64,000 bases of DNA from an uncultured Maribacter sp. (GTDB taxonomy: Bacteria; Bacteroidota; Bacteroidia; Flavobacteriales; Flavobacteriaceae), in the NCBI RefSeq assembly GCF_947495965.1, contig NZ_CANMBB010000008.1:113071-177070 (forward strand), given 5' to 3'. The position numbers and the translations under genes were made by a program. Under the pieces are notes generated by a model. It did not search any database and was not told the origin of the DNA. It worked only from the letters and a program-made list of their open reading frames with translations. Positions 54,493 through 63,975 of the stretch are shown here, piece by piece (within the stretch, counting starts at the first letter, position 1; every line of letters begins with the position of its first letter).

Positions 54493-55902
54493 ATGCGAAA
54501 AAAGAATAAAAGAATAATTCTTGAAAATATTGAGATTATTGATGCTGGTGCAAAAGGAAAAACTATTGGCAAAGCTCCCGATGGTAGAGTAGTTTTCACT
54601 ACTAATGCTGTTCCTGGAGATGTTGTAGATATACAAACAACAAAAAAGAGAAAAGCATATTTTGAAGGTACTGCAATAAATTTTCATAAACTTTCTGACA
54701 AACGTTCTGAACCTGTTTGCGAACATTTTGGTATTTGCGGCGGATGTAAATGGCAAAATATGAGTTATGAAAACCAACTTTTTTATAAAGAAAAAGAAGT
54801 CTACAATAATCTTTTACGTATTGGCCATTTAGATTTACCCGAAATTACTCCAATCTTAGGTTCTAAAGAACAGTATTTTTATCGCAATAAAATGGAGTTT
54901 TCTTTCTCTGATAGTAAATGGCTAACATTAGAACAAATACAATCTGGGATTCAAATTGAAGACAAAAATGCTCTTGGTTTTCACATTCCTGGTATGTGGG
55001 ATAAAATTTTGGATGTAAAAAAATGTCATTTGCAAGCAGACCCTTCTAATGCTATTAGAACAGCTACTAAAGAGTTTGCAAAAAAAACCGAAATGTCTTT
55101 CTTTAATCCAAGACACCATACAGGTATGCTACGTACACTTATGGTTAGAACAACATCCACAGGAGAAATAATGGTTTTAATACAATTCTTTGAAGACCAT
55201 AAAGAAAAAAGAGAAAACTTATTAGAATTTCTAAAAGAAAAATTTCCAGAAATTACTTCGCTACAATATGTAATAAATCAAAAGCAAAATGATACTATTT
55301 ATGACCAAAATATAATATGCTATTCTGGTCGTGATCATATTATAGAAGAGATGGAAGGCTTACATTTTAAAATAAATGCCAAATCTTTTTACCAAACCAA
55401 TTCTAAACAAGCGTATGAGTTATATAAAATAACTAGAGACTTTGCCGGTTTAACCGGAGAAGAGTTGGTATACGATCTATATACAGGAACAGGAACCATA
55501 GCTCAATTTGTCTCTAAAAAAGCAAAAAAAGTTATAGGAATAGAATCTGTACCAGAAGCTATAATTGATGCAAAAGAAAATGCAAAGAATAACAATTTAA
55601 CGAACGCAGAGTTTTATGTAGGGGATATGAAAAATGTGTTTAATGAAACATTTATTGCAGAACACGGAAAACCAGATACTATTATTACAGACCCTCCAAG
55701 AGTAGGTATGCATAAAGATGTAGTAGACCAAATTTTAAATATTGCTCCTAAGAAAATTGTATATGTAAGTTGTAATAGCGCTACACAAGCAAGAGACCTT
55801 GCCTTAATGAAAGATTTTTACAAAGTTACTAAAGTACAGCCTGTAGATATGTTTCCACAAACGCATCATGTAGAAAATGTTGTACTTTTAGAAAAGATAT
55901 AA
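54493..55902 (+). CDS. rlmD: 23S rRNA (uracil-C5)-methyltransferase RlmD
   Basis: A 469-residue S-adenosylmethionine-dependent enzyme methylating a 23S rRNA uracil. A TRAM domain opens it (LENIEIIDAGAKGKTIGKAPDGRVVFTTNAVPGDVVD). The 4Fe-4S ligands CEHFGICGGC (Cys76, Cys82, Cys85) and the later KKCHL follow. The methyltransferase core has YDLYTGTGTIAQFV, TDPPRVGMH and the catalytic cysteine in YVSCNSATQARDL. The ATG at 54493 follows a -7 element, so I prefer it to the ATG at 54466. It is the first gene of a three-gene run. Confidence 0.93.
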   Translation: MRKKNKRIILENIEIIDAGAKGKTIGKAPDGRVVFTTNAVPGDVVDIQTTKKRKAYFEGTAINFHKLSDKRSEPVCEHFGICGGCKWQNMSYENQLFYKEKEVYNNLLRIGHLDLPEITPILGSKEQYFYRNKMEFSFSDSKWLTLEQIQSGIQIEDKNALGFHIPGMWDKILDVKKCHLQADPSNAIRTATKEFAKKTEMSFFNPRHHTGMLRTLMVRTTSTGEIMVLIQFFEDHKEKRENLLEFLKEKFPEITSLQYVINQKQNDTIYDQNIICYSGRDHIIEEMEGLHFKINAKSFYQTNSKQAYELYKITRDFAGLTGEELVYDLYTGTGTIAQFVSKKAKKVIGIESVPEAIIDAKENAKNNNLTNAEFYVGDMKNVFNETFIAEHGKPDTIITDPPRVGMHKDVVDQILNIAPKKIVYVSCNSATQARDLALMKDFYKVTKVQPVDMFPQTHHVENVVLLEKI

Positions 55903-55906
55903 TAGT

Positions 55907-56425
55907 ATGGTTAAATTAAAAGGCATAGGAATAGCACTTATAGGCTTAATTTTGTTTTTAGCATGTGAGAAAGATGACATTTGTGTAGATGGAGACACTC
56001 CCTTATTAGTTATAAGATTTTATGATATTAATGATACTACCGCTTTAAAAAAAGTTCCTAAACTTAGGGTATTTGGCGTAGGTAAAGACATTACTGTAAA
56101 TACTTTTACAGATAGGACAGATTTAGACTCTATAAATATTCCGTTAAGAATTACAGAAAATAGCACTTCATTTAATTTTGTACTAAATTCTGCAGATACT
56201 TCTAGTACAGATACCACAGACACCGGTAATTTAGATGAAATAACTTTTAATTATGGGCTATCTGATGAATATGTATCTAGAGCTTGTGGTTTTATAGCTA
56301 CCTATAATGGAGTTTCAGAAACCCTAACACCAGACACCGATAACTGGATTAAAAGAATAGAATTTATTACTACAGATATAAATCTTGAAACTATAAATAC
56401 TGCGCATGTTAAAATTTATCATTAG
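55907..56425 (+). CDS. Lipoprotein, DUF6452-like
   Basis: A 172-residue protein with a lipoprotein signal (IALIGLILFLAC, lipidated Cys20). EKDDICVDGDTPLLVIRFYD is the opening I recall for DUF6452. The rest is beta-rich with a Ser/Thr/Asp-rich linker around residue 100. It starts five bases after rlmD and overlaps the next gene by 20 bases, so the three form an operon. The function is unknown; the repeated linkage of this pair to rlmD in flavobacteria is from memory. Confidence 0.75.
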   Translation: MVKLKGIGIALIGLILFLACEKDDICVDGDTPLLVIRFYDINDTTALKKVPKLRVFGVGKDITVNTFTDRTDLDSINIPLRITENSTSFNFVLNSADTSSTDTTDTGNLDEITFNYGLSDEYVSRACGFIATYNGVSETLTPDTDNWIKRIEFITTDINLETINTAHVKIYH

Positions 56426-57206
56426 TCTATTATTCCTAATTAGCAGTATTGGCTTTTATGGGCAAAGTAAGCCTATAGACACTAAACCCAAAGATACTGT
56501 AGTATATAAACAAGCCTATGGTTTAAGAGTTGGTGTAGATTTAAGCAAACCTATATTAAATTTCACTAATAACAATTATGAAGGATTTGAAATTGTTGGC
56601 GATTACAGACTAACACAAAAGCTTTTTTTAGCCGCAGAAATAGGAAATGAAACTAAAACAAGACAAGAAGAAATAGGACCTAATTTTACCGAAACAACCA
56701 CTAACCCACTATATAATTTTACAACTAAAGGCAGCTATATTAAACTTGGGATAGACTATAACACATACGCAAATTGGTACGGAGAACAAAACTCTATTTT
56801 TATTGGTGCAAGATATGCATACGCCACTTTTTCTCAAACACTAAACAATTATCAAATATATAACAGTAATAATTACTGGAGAGAGGATAGCGCATTTATT
56901 AATGGGTCTACAACACCACAAGAATTTGGGAGTCTTTCTGCGCATTGGCTAGAGGCGGTTCTTGGTGCCAAAGTAGAAATCTTATCAAATCTATATCTTG
57001 GAGCTAGTGTTAGAATAGGTATATTAGTTGCAGATAAAGACCCCGACCCGTCAAGATTTAATAATCTTTGGATACCAGGATTCAATAACGTCACAGACAA
57101 TAGTGCTTTTGGAGTAGGATATAATTACAGTATCTCCTATTTTATTCCTTTATACAAAAAAGAGAAAAAGAAAAAAACAGAAGTAGAAAAAGAAATAACA
57201 GAGTAA
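56406..57206 (+). CDS. Outer-membrane beta-barrel-like protein, DUF6048-like
   Basis: A 266-residue exported protein (signal peptide MLKFIISLLFLISSIGFYGQ) with alternating aromatic strands such as YGLRVGVDLSKPIL and LFLAAEIGNETKTR that suggest an eight-stranded beta-barrel. The C-terminal tail is charged (KEKKKKTEVEKEITE). I associate it with DUF6048, usually found beside the DUF6452 gene. It overlaps that gene by 20 bases and ends one base from a convergent membrane protein gene. Confidence 0.78.
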   Translation: MLKFIISLLFLISSIGFYGQSKPIDTKPKDTVVYKQAYGLRVGVDLSKPILNFTNNNYEGFEIVGDYRLTQKLFLAAEIGNETKTRQEEIGPNFTETTTNPLYNFTTKGSYIKLGIDYNTYANWYGEQNSIFIGARYAYATFSQTLNNYQIYNSNNYWREDSAFINGSTTPQEFGSLSAHWLEAVLGAKVEILSNLYLGASVRIGILVADKDPDPSRFNNLWIPGFNNVTDNSAFGVGYNYSISYFIPLYKKEKKKKTEVEKEITE

Positions 57207-57207
57207 T

Positions 57208-57438
57208 TTAAAATTCTTTTATTTCTTTTTTTAAAATCCATTTCATAACCATTTTTTCTTTCCCTTTGATTCTTGCTAATGCAAATTTTGGAGCAAAAAC
57301 AGTTGCTGTAATAGCCGAAATTCCAGCCAATAAAAAACGATGCATTGGAACAAAATAACCTAACAAAAGTCTAACGATTATAAATATAAAAGTAAAACCA
57401 ATAAAGTTAAATAAGAGCGCTTTATGTTTAAGTTTCAT
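57208..57438 (-). CDS. Small two-helix membrane protein
   Basis: A 76-residue protein with two hydrophobic segments (about 7-28 and 33-52) and a basic C-terminus. I see no known domain. It starts three bases after the THUMP methyltransferase gene, so it is translationally coupled to it. Confidence 0.6.
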   Translation of the reverse strand: MKLKHKALLFNFIGFTFIFIIVRLLLGYFVPMHRFLLAGISAITATVFAPKFALARIKGKEKMVMKWILKKEIKEF

Positions 57439-57441
57439 ATT

Positions 57442-58608
57442 TTACTCTTCTTTATTTTGATATTTGGCTTTTTTACTACCAGAATACATTACATATTTTA
57501 CCAATTTAGATTCTAAATGGCTATTAAAAACTTTAATTTTTCTAGAAGGCCTAAGCCCTACATATTTTAAAGCCTGTAAGTTTGATGTAATAAACCAAGC
57601 ATCAGTACCAGGATATTTTTGTTTTAAAGTATCTCCAATAGATGCATAAAAATCTTGCATATCTATATCTAAACGTTCTCCGTAAGGAGGGTTAAAAACC
57701 ATATGCAATTGGTTCTCTGTAAATTTTTCGGTGTCAAAAAAATTCTTTCTCTCAACCGTTATGTATTCAGATAAATTTGCGTTTTCTATATTATCTTGTG
57801 CCTTACGAACAGCAGATGGTGCTTTATCATAACCAACAATTTTAAAATTAAAATCTCTAGTTTTATTTAAAGAAACATCCACAATTTTATCAAAAAGAGC
57901 TTCATCAAAATCTTCCCATTTTTCAAAAGCAAATTCTTTTCTATTAATATTAGCAGGTATATTACATGCAATCATAGCTGCTTCTGTTAACATTGTTCCA
58001 CTACCACACATAGGATCAAGGAAATCGCTTTGTCCTTTCCATCCACTTAACAATAATAAACCAGCTGCTAAAACTTCATTAATAGGAGCAATATTTGTTG
58101 CTGTCCTATATCCTCTATGGTGCAAAGACCGCCCGGAACTATCCAAAGAAACATTACATTGCTCATCATGTATGTGAATATTAATTCGCATATCTGGGAA
58201 TTTAACATCTACATCTGGTCTTTCCCCGTCGGTATCTCTAAACTTATCTACAATAGCATCTTTAACCTTCTGCGAAACATATAAAGAATGCGTAAAATTA
58301 TCAGATTTTATTGTAGTATCAATTGCAAAACTAGTATCCACAGTTAAAAACTGCTCCCAATCCATTGCATAAATTTTTCTATATAATTCATTTTCATTTC
58401 TAACAGAAAAAGAATGTATTGGCTTTATAATTTTTATCGCAGTACGTAAACAAAGGTTTGCCTTGTACATAAACCCAGTATCTCCTTCAAAAGAAACACT
58501 TCGAGTTCCTTCTACAACATTTACTGCTCCTAAATCCTTAAGTTCCTTAGCTAATATTTCCTCAAAACCAAATAAGGTTTTCGCCAACATTTTAAAATTA
58601 TTGTTCAT
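57442..58608 (-). CDS. THUMP-domain class I RNA methyltransferase (RlmL N-terminal-like)
   Basis: A 388-residue enzyme. Residues 1-160 are a ferredoxin-like plus THUMP domain (LAKTLFGFEEILAKELKDLG, then the RNA-binding beta sheet). The methyltransferase half has LDPMCGSGTMLTEAAMIA and the NPPYGERL motif expected for N2-guanine methylation. It is half the length of E. coli RlmL, whose second catalytic half methylates a different base, so this is the single-activity form common in Bacteroidota. The next gene downstream is small and coupled. Confidence 0.88.
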   Translation of the reverse strand: MNNNFKMLAKTLFGFEEILAKELKDLGAVNVVEGTRSVSFEGDTGFMYKANLCLRTAIKIIKPIHSFSVRNENELYRKIYAMDWEQFLTVDTSFAIDTTIKSDNFTHSLYVSQKVKDAIVDKFRDTDGERPDVDVKFPDMRINIHIHDEQCNVSLDSSGRSLHHRGYRTATNIAPINEVLAAGLLLLSGWKGQSDFLDPMCGSGTMLTEAAMIACNIPANINRKEFAFEKWEDFDEALFDKIVDVSLNKTRDFNFKIVGYDKAPSAVRKAQDNIENANLSEYITVERKNFFDTEKFTENQLHMVFNPPYGERLDIDMQDFYASIGDTLKQKYPGTDAWFITSNLQALKYVGLRPSRKIKVFNSHLESKLVKYVMYSGSKKAKYQNKEE

Positions 58609-58696
58609 GGTATCTGTAAAAATTCACACAAAAATACACTAATTTTACCCCTTGTAAATATTTTCAGTACTTTATAAAAACTTGCAACCAATTTTC

Positions 58697-59368
58697 ATGA
58701 CCTATATATTACCAATCTTAGGTGTTTTATTAAGTTTTCTCTTTGTATATTTTGTTAAACCACAAAAAAAAGAAAACTTTAAATTACTTCTTGCTTTTAG
58801 TGGTGCTTTCTTATTAGCTCTAACGCTTTTTGAATTATTTCCGGAAGTATATGAACATACCAATTCTAAAACGGTAGGTCTTTTTGTAATGCTTGGAATA
58901 TTATTGCAAATATTTTTAGAATTCTTTTCTAAAGGCGCAGAGCATGGTCATGTGCACGCAAAGAACGATACTAAAAAATTTCCTTGGCTATTATTTATAA
59001 GCTTATCCATTCATTCTATATTAGAAGGTGTTCCCATAGAACATAACCATACTATGTTATATGGGATATTAATTCATAAAATTCCTATCGCAATTATTCT
59101 CAGTATTTTTTTGCTAGGGTCTAAATTAAAACTAACAAACGCAATATTTTTTATCTCTCTTTTTGCGATAATGACACCAATAGGGAGTTATATTTCTGCT
59201 AATTTTGAGTTAGCTCCTAAATACTTTGCCATGTTAAATGCCCTAGTAATAGGTATTTTTCTTCATATTTCCACTGTTATTCTCTTTGAAAGTTCAGAAG
59301 GTCATAAATTTAATTTAAGAAAAGTAGCTGTCATAATATTGGGAATAGTAATTGCTTATATGCTATAA
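58697..59368 (+). CDS. ZIP-family metal transporter
   Basis: A 223-residue protein with about eight hydrophobic segments and the ZIP helix signature HSILEGVPI, followed by IEHNHTMLYGILIHKIPIAI, which supply the metal-binding histidines in helices 4 and 5. A His-rich loop (EHGHVHAKND) precedes helix 4. It should import zinc or another divalent ion. The ATG at 58697 is used rather than a TTG at 58682. It is adjacent to the DUF4268 gene, with the stop and start touching. Confidence 0.88.
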   Translation: MTYILPILGVLLSFLFVYFVKPQKKENFKLLLAFSGAFLLALTLFELFPEVYEHTNSKTVGLFVMLGILLQIFLEFFSKGAEHGHVHAKNDTKKFPWLLFISLSIHSILEGVPIEHNHTMLYGILIHKIPIAIILSIFLLGSKLKLTNAIFFISLFAIMTPIGSYISANFELAPKYFAMLNALVIGIFLHISTVILFESSEGHKFNLRKVAVIILGIVIAYML

Positions 59369-59797
59369 ATGTTTAGTAAAGAAGAATCAAAACGTTTAAA
59401 ACAAGACTTTTGGACAGCATTTGGAAAATCCTTTCCAAGAAAATGGACCTTATATAACACGAAAATAAAAGGTCTAATTTTTAAATTTCAGTTTGACTTA
59501 AAAACCGCAGAAGTAGCAATAATAGTTGACCACAACAATTTGGAAATTAGAATGGAGCTTTGGGAAAAACTAATTTCTTTAAAGAATATTATTAAAGAAG
59601 AATACTTACCTAATGCTACATTTAATGATTCTTACCCTATTAATAATGGTAAAGAAATTTCTAAAATTTATGTAGAAATTAAAAATGTTTCTATACATAA
59701 TAAAAATACCTGGCAAGAAACCATGGTTTTTTTATCAGACAACATGAAAAAAGTGGAAGAATTTTTCCATGAATATAAAGATATAATTGAAGCATAA
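59369..59797 (+). CDS. DUF4268 protein
   Basis: A 142-residue soluble protein with the order typical of DUF4268: FWTAFGKSFPRKW, then IKGLIFKFQFDLKTAEVAIIVDHNN, then the long helix ELWEKLISLKNIIKEE. The family is thought to be related to nuclease-like folds, but this has not been established to my knowledge. It starts at the base after the ZIP stop and ends before a hairpin terminator. Confidence 0.85.
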   Translation: MFSKEESKRLKQDFWTAFGKSFPRKWTLYNTKIKGLIFKFQFDLKTAEVAIIVDHNNLEIRMELWEKLISLKNIIKEEYLPNATFNDSYPINNGKEISKIYVEIKNVSIHNKNTWQETMVFLSDNMKKVEEFFHEYKDIIEA

Positions 59798-59830
59798 AAA
59801 AAGCATCAACATATAATGCTAATGCTTTTC
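59796..59830. terminator. Terminator between convergent genes
   Basis: AAAAAGCAT and ATGCTTTT bracket a loop of about 18 bases, with A- and T-rich flanks. It lies between the DUF4268 gene and the convergent cupredoxin-fusion gene. Confidence 0.6.
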
Positions 59831-59849
59831 AATAAAATTTTTAAATGTA

Positions 59850-61820
59850 CTATTTAACTATAAATTTAGCACGCATAATTTTAGAATGCCCAGGAAAAGT
59901 ACATACCATCCAATATTCCCCAGGGGTATTAGGTGCTTCAAAATATATTTTTTCTTCAGTCTCCGGCGCAACAATACCAGTATGATATAATACTAAATCT
60001 GTATTAGGAACATAATTTAAATCAGCACCATCTAATCCTAATTGTAATGCCATATCCCCTACTTCATCTACAGATTTTATACCTGTCTTAGTAATTACTA
60101 GGTTATGTAGCATATCATCGTTATTATTAAAGGTTAACTCTATTTTTGTTCCTTTTGCTACTACAACTTCAGATACATCATATTTAAGCCCTGGTTTTGT
60201 ACTAATTACAAGTTTTTTCTCTGCACCATTACTCCAACTATCTGGCATCTTATTAGTACGTTTTACCTGTACAACTTTCTTTTTGGAATTACTATCTTGT
60301 TTTATTGTAGGAGACATTAAAACACCACCTGGCACCTCATTTAGGGTATAATACCCAGTATTATGCAACAATTTTTCACCTGTGGTAGATTTTAATTCAG
60401 GTATTTCTATTTGATGAATAAAACCACGACGCATTCCATGAACTGTTAACTTTGCAGATAGACCATCTTCAGAAACTTCTACTTTATGGACCATAGCTTT
60501 TTGTTGGTCTATTATTGGACTTCCATAGGTTTTATGATACAGGTAGTTAAAACTTGTAACTTTATATGTTGCAGTATTGGAGGCTACCCTCTTATTTACT
60601 GGTTTTGTAAATTCTAATGAAAACCCATCTGCTAGTGCTTTCATAGTTTTTATTTCAAAAGGCGTTTTACCTGTCCATACTAAACGTTGAAGACCAAATT
60701 CTTTTTTTCCTGTTGACGCCCAACCTCTACTAGTCATTCCCACAAACATACTATTATCGCTACCCCAAATCATACGCAGCACACCAGATGAAAATCCTTC
60801 TACAAAAGGAAAAGCAGCTCCTTGGTATACCCCATTTACTTTTTCCATATAAACCCGCATTATTTTACTATGCCCTTGGTCTCCTATGAATTGTTGACCA
60901 CTAAAAGGTCCAAACTTACCTTCATTAGTATCGTAAATAATATCTGAAGTAGAAATTCCTAAAATAGTATGTGGAAACCATATAGCAGGAGCTTTAAGCT
61001 TTGGTATTTTTTTAGAATATTCATATAAGGTTAAACCTGAACTATCCTTAATATCAGTTGGTTTTAATTTAAGAGGAGACAATGCATCATCAGACCATTT
61101 TAACCCTTCAGGATGTCCTGCAAAATCACCAATTTCTAGATGTGTCATACGTCCTGAACCAACCCAATCGCCTTGATTTTCTGTATAGAAAAATTCACCT
61201 TCTGGATTAATCCCAAATCCAGCAGGAGAGCGTAAGCCAGTAGCTATTGGAGTCATTTTCCCTTCTGGAGAAATTCTTAACATCCAACCACGCCATCTTA
61301 CAGTACTTTTCCCTCCTCCTATCCAAGATAAATTAAGTGTAACAATCATATCTCCATTATCTGTAAATTTTGGTCCGTAAGAATAATCGTGGTAATTCCC
61401 AGATAATGGCCATGAAAAAATAGTTTTATATATATCTGCCTCATTATCTCCATCCTTATCTTCTAACCTTGTTAATTCTCCTCTTTGGGATAAATAAAAA
61501 CCTTTATTTCTATACCCAAGACCTAGTGCTTCATGTAAACCTTGTGCAAAAAGTTTATACTTTGGATTTTTACTGTAAGGCTCATCTATAAGCCACACTT
61601 CTCCACGTCTAGTAGACACACCAAGCTTATCCTCATCAGTTAGAGCCAAACCTCCTACTTCAAGTTTTATTCCTTGCGGCATAGGAACATCTACAATTTT
61701 ATAAAATTCAGATTCTTTTTTTGCTTGGACTGAATTAACAACTTTGTTCTTTTGGCCAAAGCTTATTTGACTAAAACCTAGCACAAATATTAACAAGATT
61801 GTTTTATTAATAATCTTCAT
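59850..61820 (-). CDS. Beta-propeller sugar-dehydrogenase-like protein fused to a cupredoxin domain
   Basis: A 656-residue exported protein. After the signal peptide (INKTILLIFVLGFSQISFG) comes a beta-propeller like the membrane-bound glucose/sorbosone dehydrogenase-type domain of Planctomycetes and Bacteroidota (LTDEDKLGVSTRRGEVWLID...GLGYRNKGFYLSQRGELTRL...GLRSPAGFGINPEGEFFYTENQGDW). At the C-terminus a plastocyanin/azurin-type domain keeps all four copper ligands, with His about 572 in LHN and Cys640, His645 and Met649 in CTFPGHSKIM, exactly the azurin spacing. The copper domain probably takes electrons from the propeller or an outside donor. The ATG at 61820 is used, not a TTG 24 bases upstream. 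Confidence 0.85.
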   Translation of the reverse strand: MKIINKTILLIFVLGFSQISFGQKNKVVNSVQAKKESEFYKIVDVPMPQGIKLEVGGLALTDEDKLGVSTRRGEVWLIDEPYSKNPKYKLFAQGLHEALGLGYRNKGFYLSQRGELTRLEDKDGDNEADIYKTIFSWPLSGNYHDYSYGPKFTDNGDMIVTLNLSWIGGGKSTVRWRGWMLRISPEGKMTPIATGLRSPAGFGINPEGEFFYTENQGDWVGSGRMTHLEIGDFAGHPEGLKWSDDALSPLKLKPTDIKDSSGLTLYEYSKKIPKLKAPAIWFPHTILGISTSDIIYDTNEGKFGPFSGQQFIGDQGHSKIMRVYMEKVNGVYQGAAFPFVEGFSSGVLRMIWGSDNSMFVGMTSRGWASTGKKEFGLQRLVWTGKTPFEIKTMKALADGFSLEFTKPVNKRVASNTATYKVTSFNYLYHKTYGSPIIDQQKAMVHKVEVSEDGLSAKLTVHGMRRGFIHQIEIPELKSTTGEKLLHNTGYYTLNEVPGGVLMSPTIKQDSNSKKKVVQVKRTNKMPDSWSNGAEKKLVISTKPGLKYDVSEVVVAKGTKIELTFNNNDDMLHNLVITKTGIKSVDEVGDMALQLGLDGADLNYVPNTDLVLYHTGIVAPETEEKIYFEAPNTPGEYWMVCTFPGHSKIMRAKFIVK

Positions 61821-61837
61821 TCTTTTTATTTTTTTAG

Positions 61838-63727
61838 TTACCAAACAATATTATAATTAATGGTATTGTTCCCCTTCGGAACTTTAATTAGCAACTCATA
61901 TTTACTTCCATTGTTTCTAATTATTGGCTTCAAACCTTCGTTTCCAATAAAATCTACATAATAACTTTCATCATTAACTATATATGTATTATTAGGAAGT
62001 GCTTTTATACTTTCCCCATCTGCTACTTTATGCCAAAGGGTTTTATCACTAGAAATCTTAATTAATTTATTTAATTGCCTGTTCTCTCTAGATACAGTAA
62101 ATTTATTTTTAATAGTTGCTCCTTCTATTTTATAAGAGAATTCAGGATTTTTTGTAGAATCAAAAACGTATCCTAACTGTTCAACACCCTTATTTTCATC
62201 TAAAGGCATAGGCCAAGAAGATTCTTCATTAGTTAAAGAAGCAAATTCTAAATCGCCATGCATTGCAATAGAAAAACCAATAGGTTCACCTAATTGGTCT
62301 TTCCCCCTAGATAACCACATATGCGTGGTATTCAAAAATGAACCACTCCAAACTTTTAGTAAAGAACCTCTTGCTAAATCATAAGAATAATGAATACCTT
62401 TTGGCGAGCCAACAGAAATACAATGTGTACGTTTAATGTTTTTATGATTTACAAAACTACGTTGTGTAATAACCCTATCAACTGGTTCAACAGTAATTCC
62501 TTTTAAAGGATTAAAGTCATCCGCCCCTTTCTCTACTCCTTCTTGTAAAGAATATCGTTGCATTTCTGGACCCTCAACATGTAATCCAAAACCACGAGCC
62601 CATGGCGCACTTTGGTTGTAAACCAATTTAAAAGATGCATCTCCTTCTTTTAAGTCTATAATTACTTTGTGTATTTTATCCATCCCCCCTCGCATCTCTA
62701 ATGCAGTTTTTCCATTAATTGTAAATTCTGCAATACCATTTGTGCGTCCTTCAAAAAGATATTCACCAGATTTTGGTATCATAAAATTACCTGAATAAGA
62801 AATAATCTTTTTTTCCTTTACACTTGTTATATCAACTAGAGAAAATACATCGGTTTTTTCTTCTTTTATAATAGGTATTGTATCTAAATTATCAATAGCA
62901 GTAGATGTAGTTTCGTATTCTAACCTTTTAAGGTTGCTTAATAACAATTTATTTTCTTCGTAAAGTTTATATTTAATATTTTTTATAGCAACAGAACCAT
63001 GATCACCTTGAATCATAATTGGACCTCTAGGATTTTCATTATTAAAAGCAGCACCCCTTGTAGGACCAGTAACTTCAACATTATCATGAATCAAGACACC
63101 ATTTAACCAAACTTCTTCAAACCAAGCGTTTTTAATTTTATTACCTGTTTTGTCAAACTTTGGTGCATGAAAAATAATCTTAAAATGTTGCCATAGACCT
63201 GGTGCTTTAGCCGCATTAATTCTAGGAGCATGCCCTTCATATCCTCTTTCTTTTATATCCTTAGAAGTATCCCAACGTTCGTAAATTCCTCCTAAATCTT
63301 TATGAGAAACATCAATGGTTTTCCAGCTATCAAACAATTGTATCTCATATCTTCCTTGAAAATAAATACCTGAATTAGAATTTAAAGGCATCATAATATC
63401 ACATTCTAATTCAATATCACCATGTACAAAATTTGTAAAAATATTACGTTTCTCAGTTTTATTAGGAACATTTACTAAAATCCCTTTTCCTTTTGTATAT
63501 TCAATACTTTTGGGTTTCGAAATATCACTATAAACACTATTTGCTAATTTCCAATTGGATGCAACATTTTTAAAACCTTCGAAATCATCTAATTTCAAGT
63601 CTGTAAAAGGAATTTCTATTACTGGTACTACATCAATATTAATTTTATCCTTCTTTTCTTCTTTTGAACAAGAAGCAAAAAGAAGTAGAATAAATAAAAA
63701 AATACAATAGTTTATTTTTTTCATCAT
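61838..63727 (-). CDS. Lipoprotein with DUF1080 (3-keto-disaccharide hydrolase-like) domain
   Basis: A 629-residue lipoprotein (lipobox FASC near Cys20). Residues 40-260 form a DUF1080 laminin-G-like domain (NWKLANSVYSD, GDIELECDIMMPLNSNSGIYFQGRYEIQLFDSW, APGLWQHFKIIFHAPKFDKTGNKI, RGPIMIQGDHG). A PA14-like or carbohydrate-binding segment comes next (GNFMIPKSGEYLFEGRTNGIAEFTING), then a C-terminal beta region. Such proteins bind or process sugars. It lies 17 bases before the cupredoxin-fusion gene, so the two are likely to act together on a sugar in the periplasm. The 213 bases upstream hold no recognisable promoter element. Confidence 0.8.
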   Translation of the reverse strand: MMKKINYCIFLFILLLFASCSKEEKKDKINIDVVPVIEIPFTDLKLDDFEGFKNVASNWKLANSVYSDISKPKSIEYTKGKGILVNVPNKTEKRNIFTNFVHGDIELECDIMMPLNSNSGIYFQGRYEIQLFDSWKTIDVSHKDLGGIYERWDTSKDIKERGYEGHAPRINAAKAPGLWQHFKIIFHAPKFDKTGNKIKNAWFEEVWLNGVLIHDNVEVTGPTRGAAFNNENPRGPIMIQGDHGSVAIKNIKYKLYEENKLLLSNLKRLEYETTSTAIDNLDTIPIIKEEKTDVFSLVDITSVKEKKIISYSGNFMIPKSGEYLFEGRTNGIAEFTINGKTALEMRGGMDKIHKVIIDLKEGDASFKLVYNQSAPWARGFGLHVEGPEMQRYSLQEGVEKGADDFNPLKGITVEPVDRVITQRSFVNHKNIKRTHCISVGSPKGIHYSYDLARGSLLKVWSGSFLNTTHMWLSRGKDQLGEPIGFSIAMHGDLEFASLTNEESSWPMPLDENKGVEQLGYVFDSTKNPEFSYKIEGATIKNKFTVSRENRQLNKLIKISSDKTLWHKVADGESIKALPNNTYIVNDESYYVDFIGNEGLKPIIRNNGSKYELLIKVPKGNNTINYNIVW

Positions 63728-63940
63728 TTTAATTTAATTGTTTTTAAGTTAATTAAATTATAACATAATAAACAACACATCATTAATTCCATTAAAACCA
63801 TTTCCAAAATCGTTACAAAAAAAATAAGCAACTAACTAAAAACCAATAACTTAAAAATAAATGAGTATACGAAAAGGGTTTCACAAAAAGAAGAAAACAC
63901 TAATGTTGTAGATAAAATTTAGTCTCCAAACATTTAGGCA

Positions 63941-63974
63941 TAAAAAAAGTCCGATACGTAATGTATCGGACTTT
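63941..63974 (-). terminator. Rho-independent terminator of the rRNA operon
   Basis: AGTCCGATAC and GTATCGGACT form a 10-bp stem with a five-base loop. On the minus strand it ends in seven T residues and directly follows the 5S rRNA end. Confidence 0.9.
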
Positions 63975-63975
63975 G

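Noticed and set aside
63728..63940. tRNA gene or second terminator between the DUF1080 gene and the rRNA
   Set aside because: No cloverleaf or strong stem is visible; only the terminator at 63941 is convincing.
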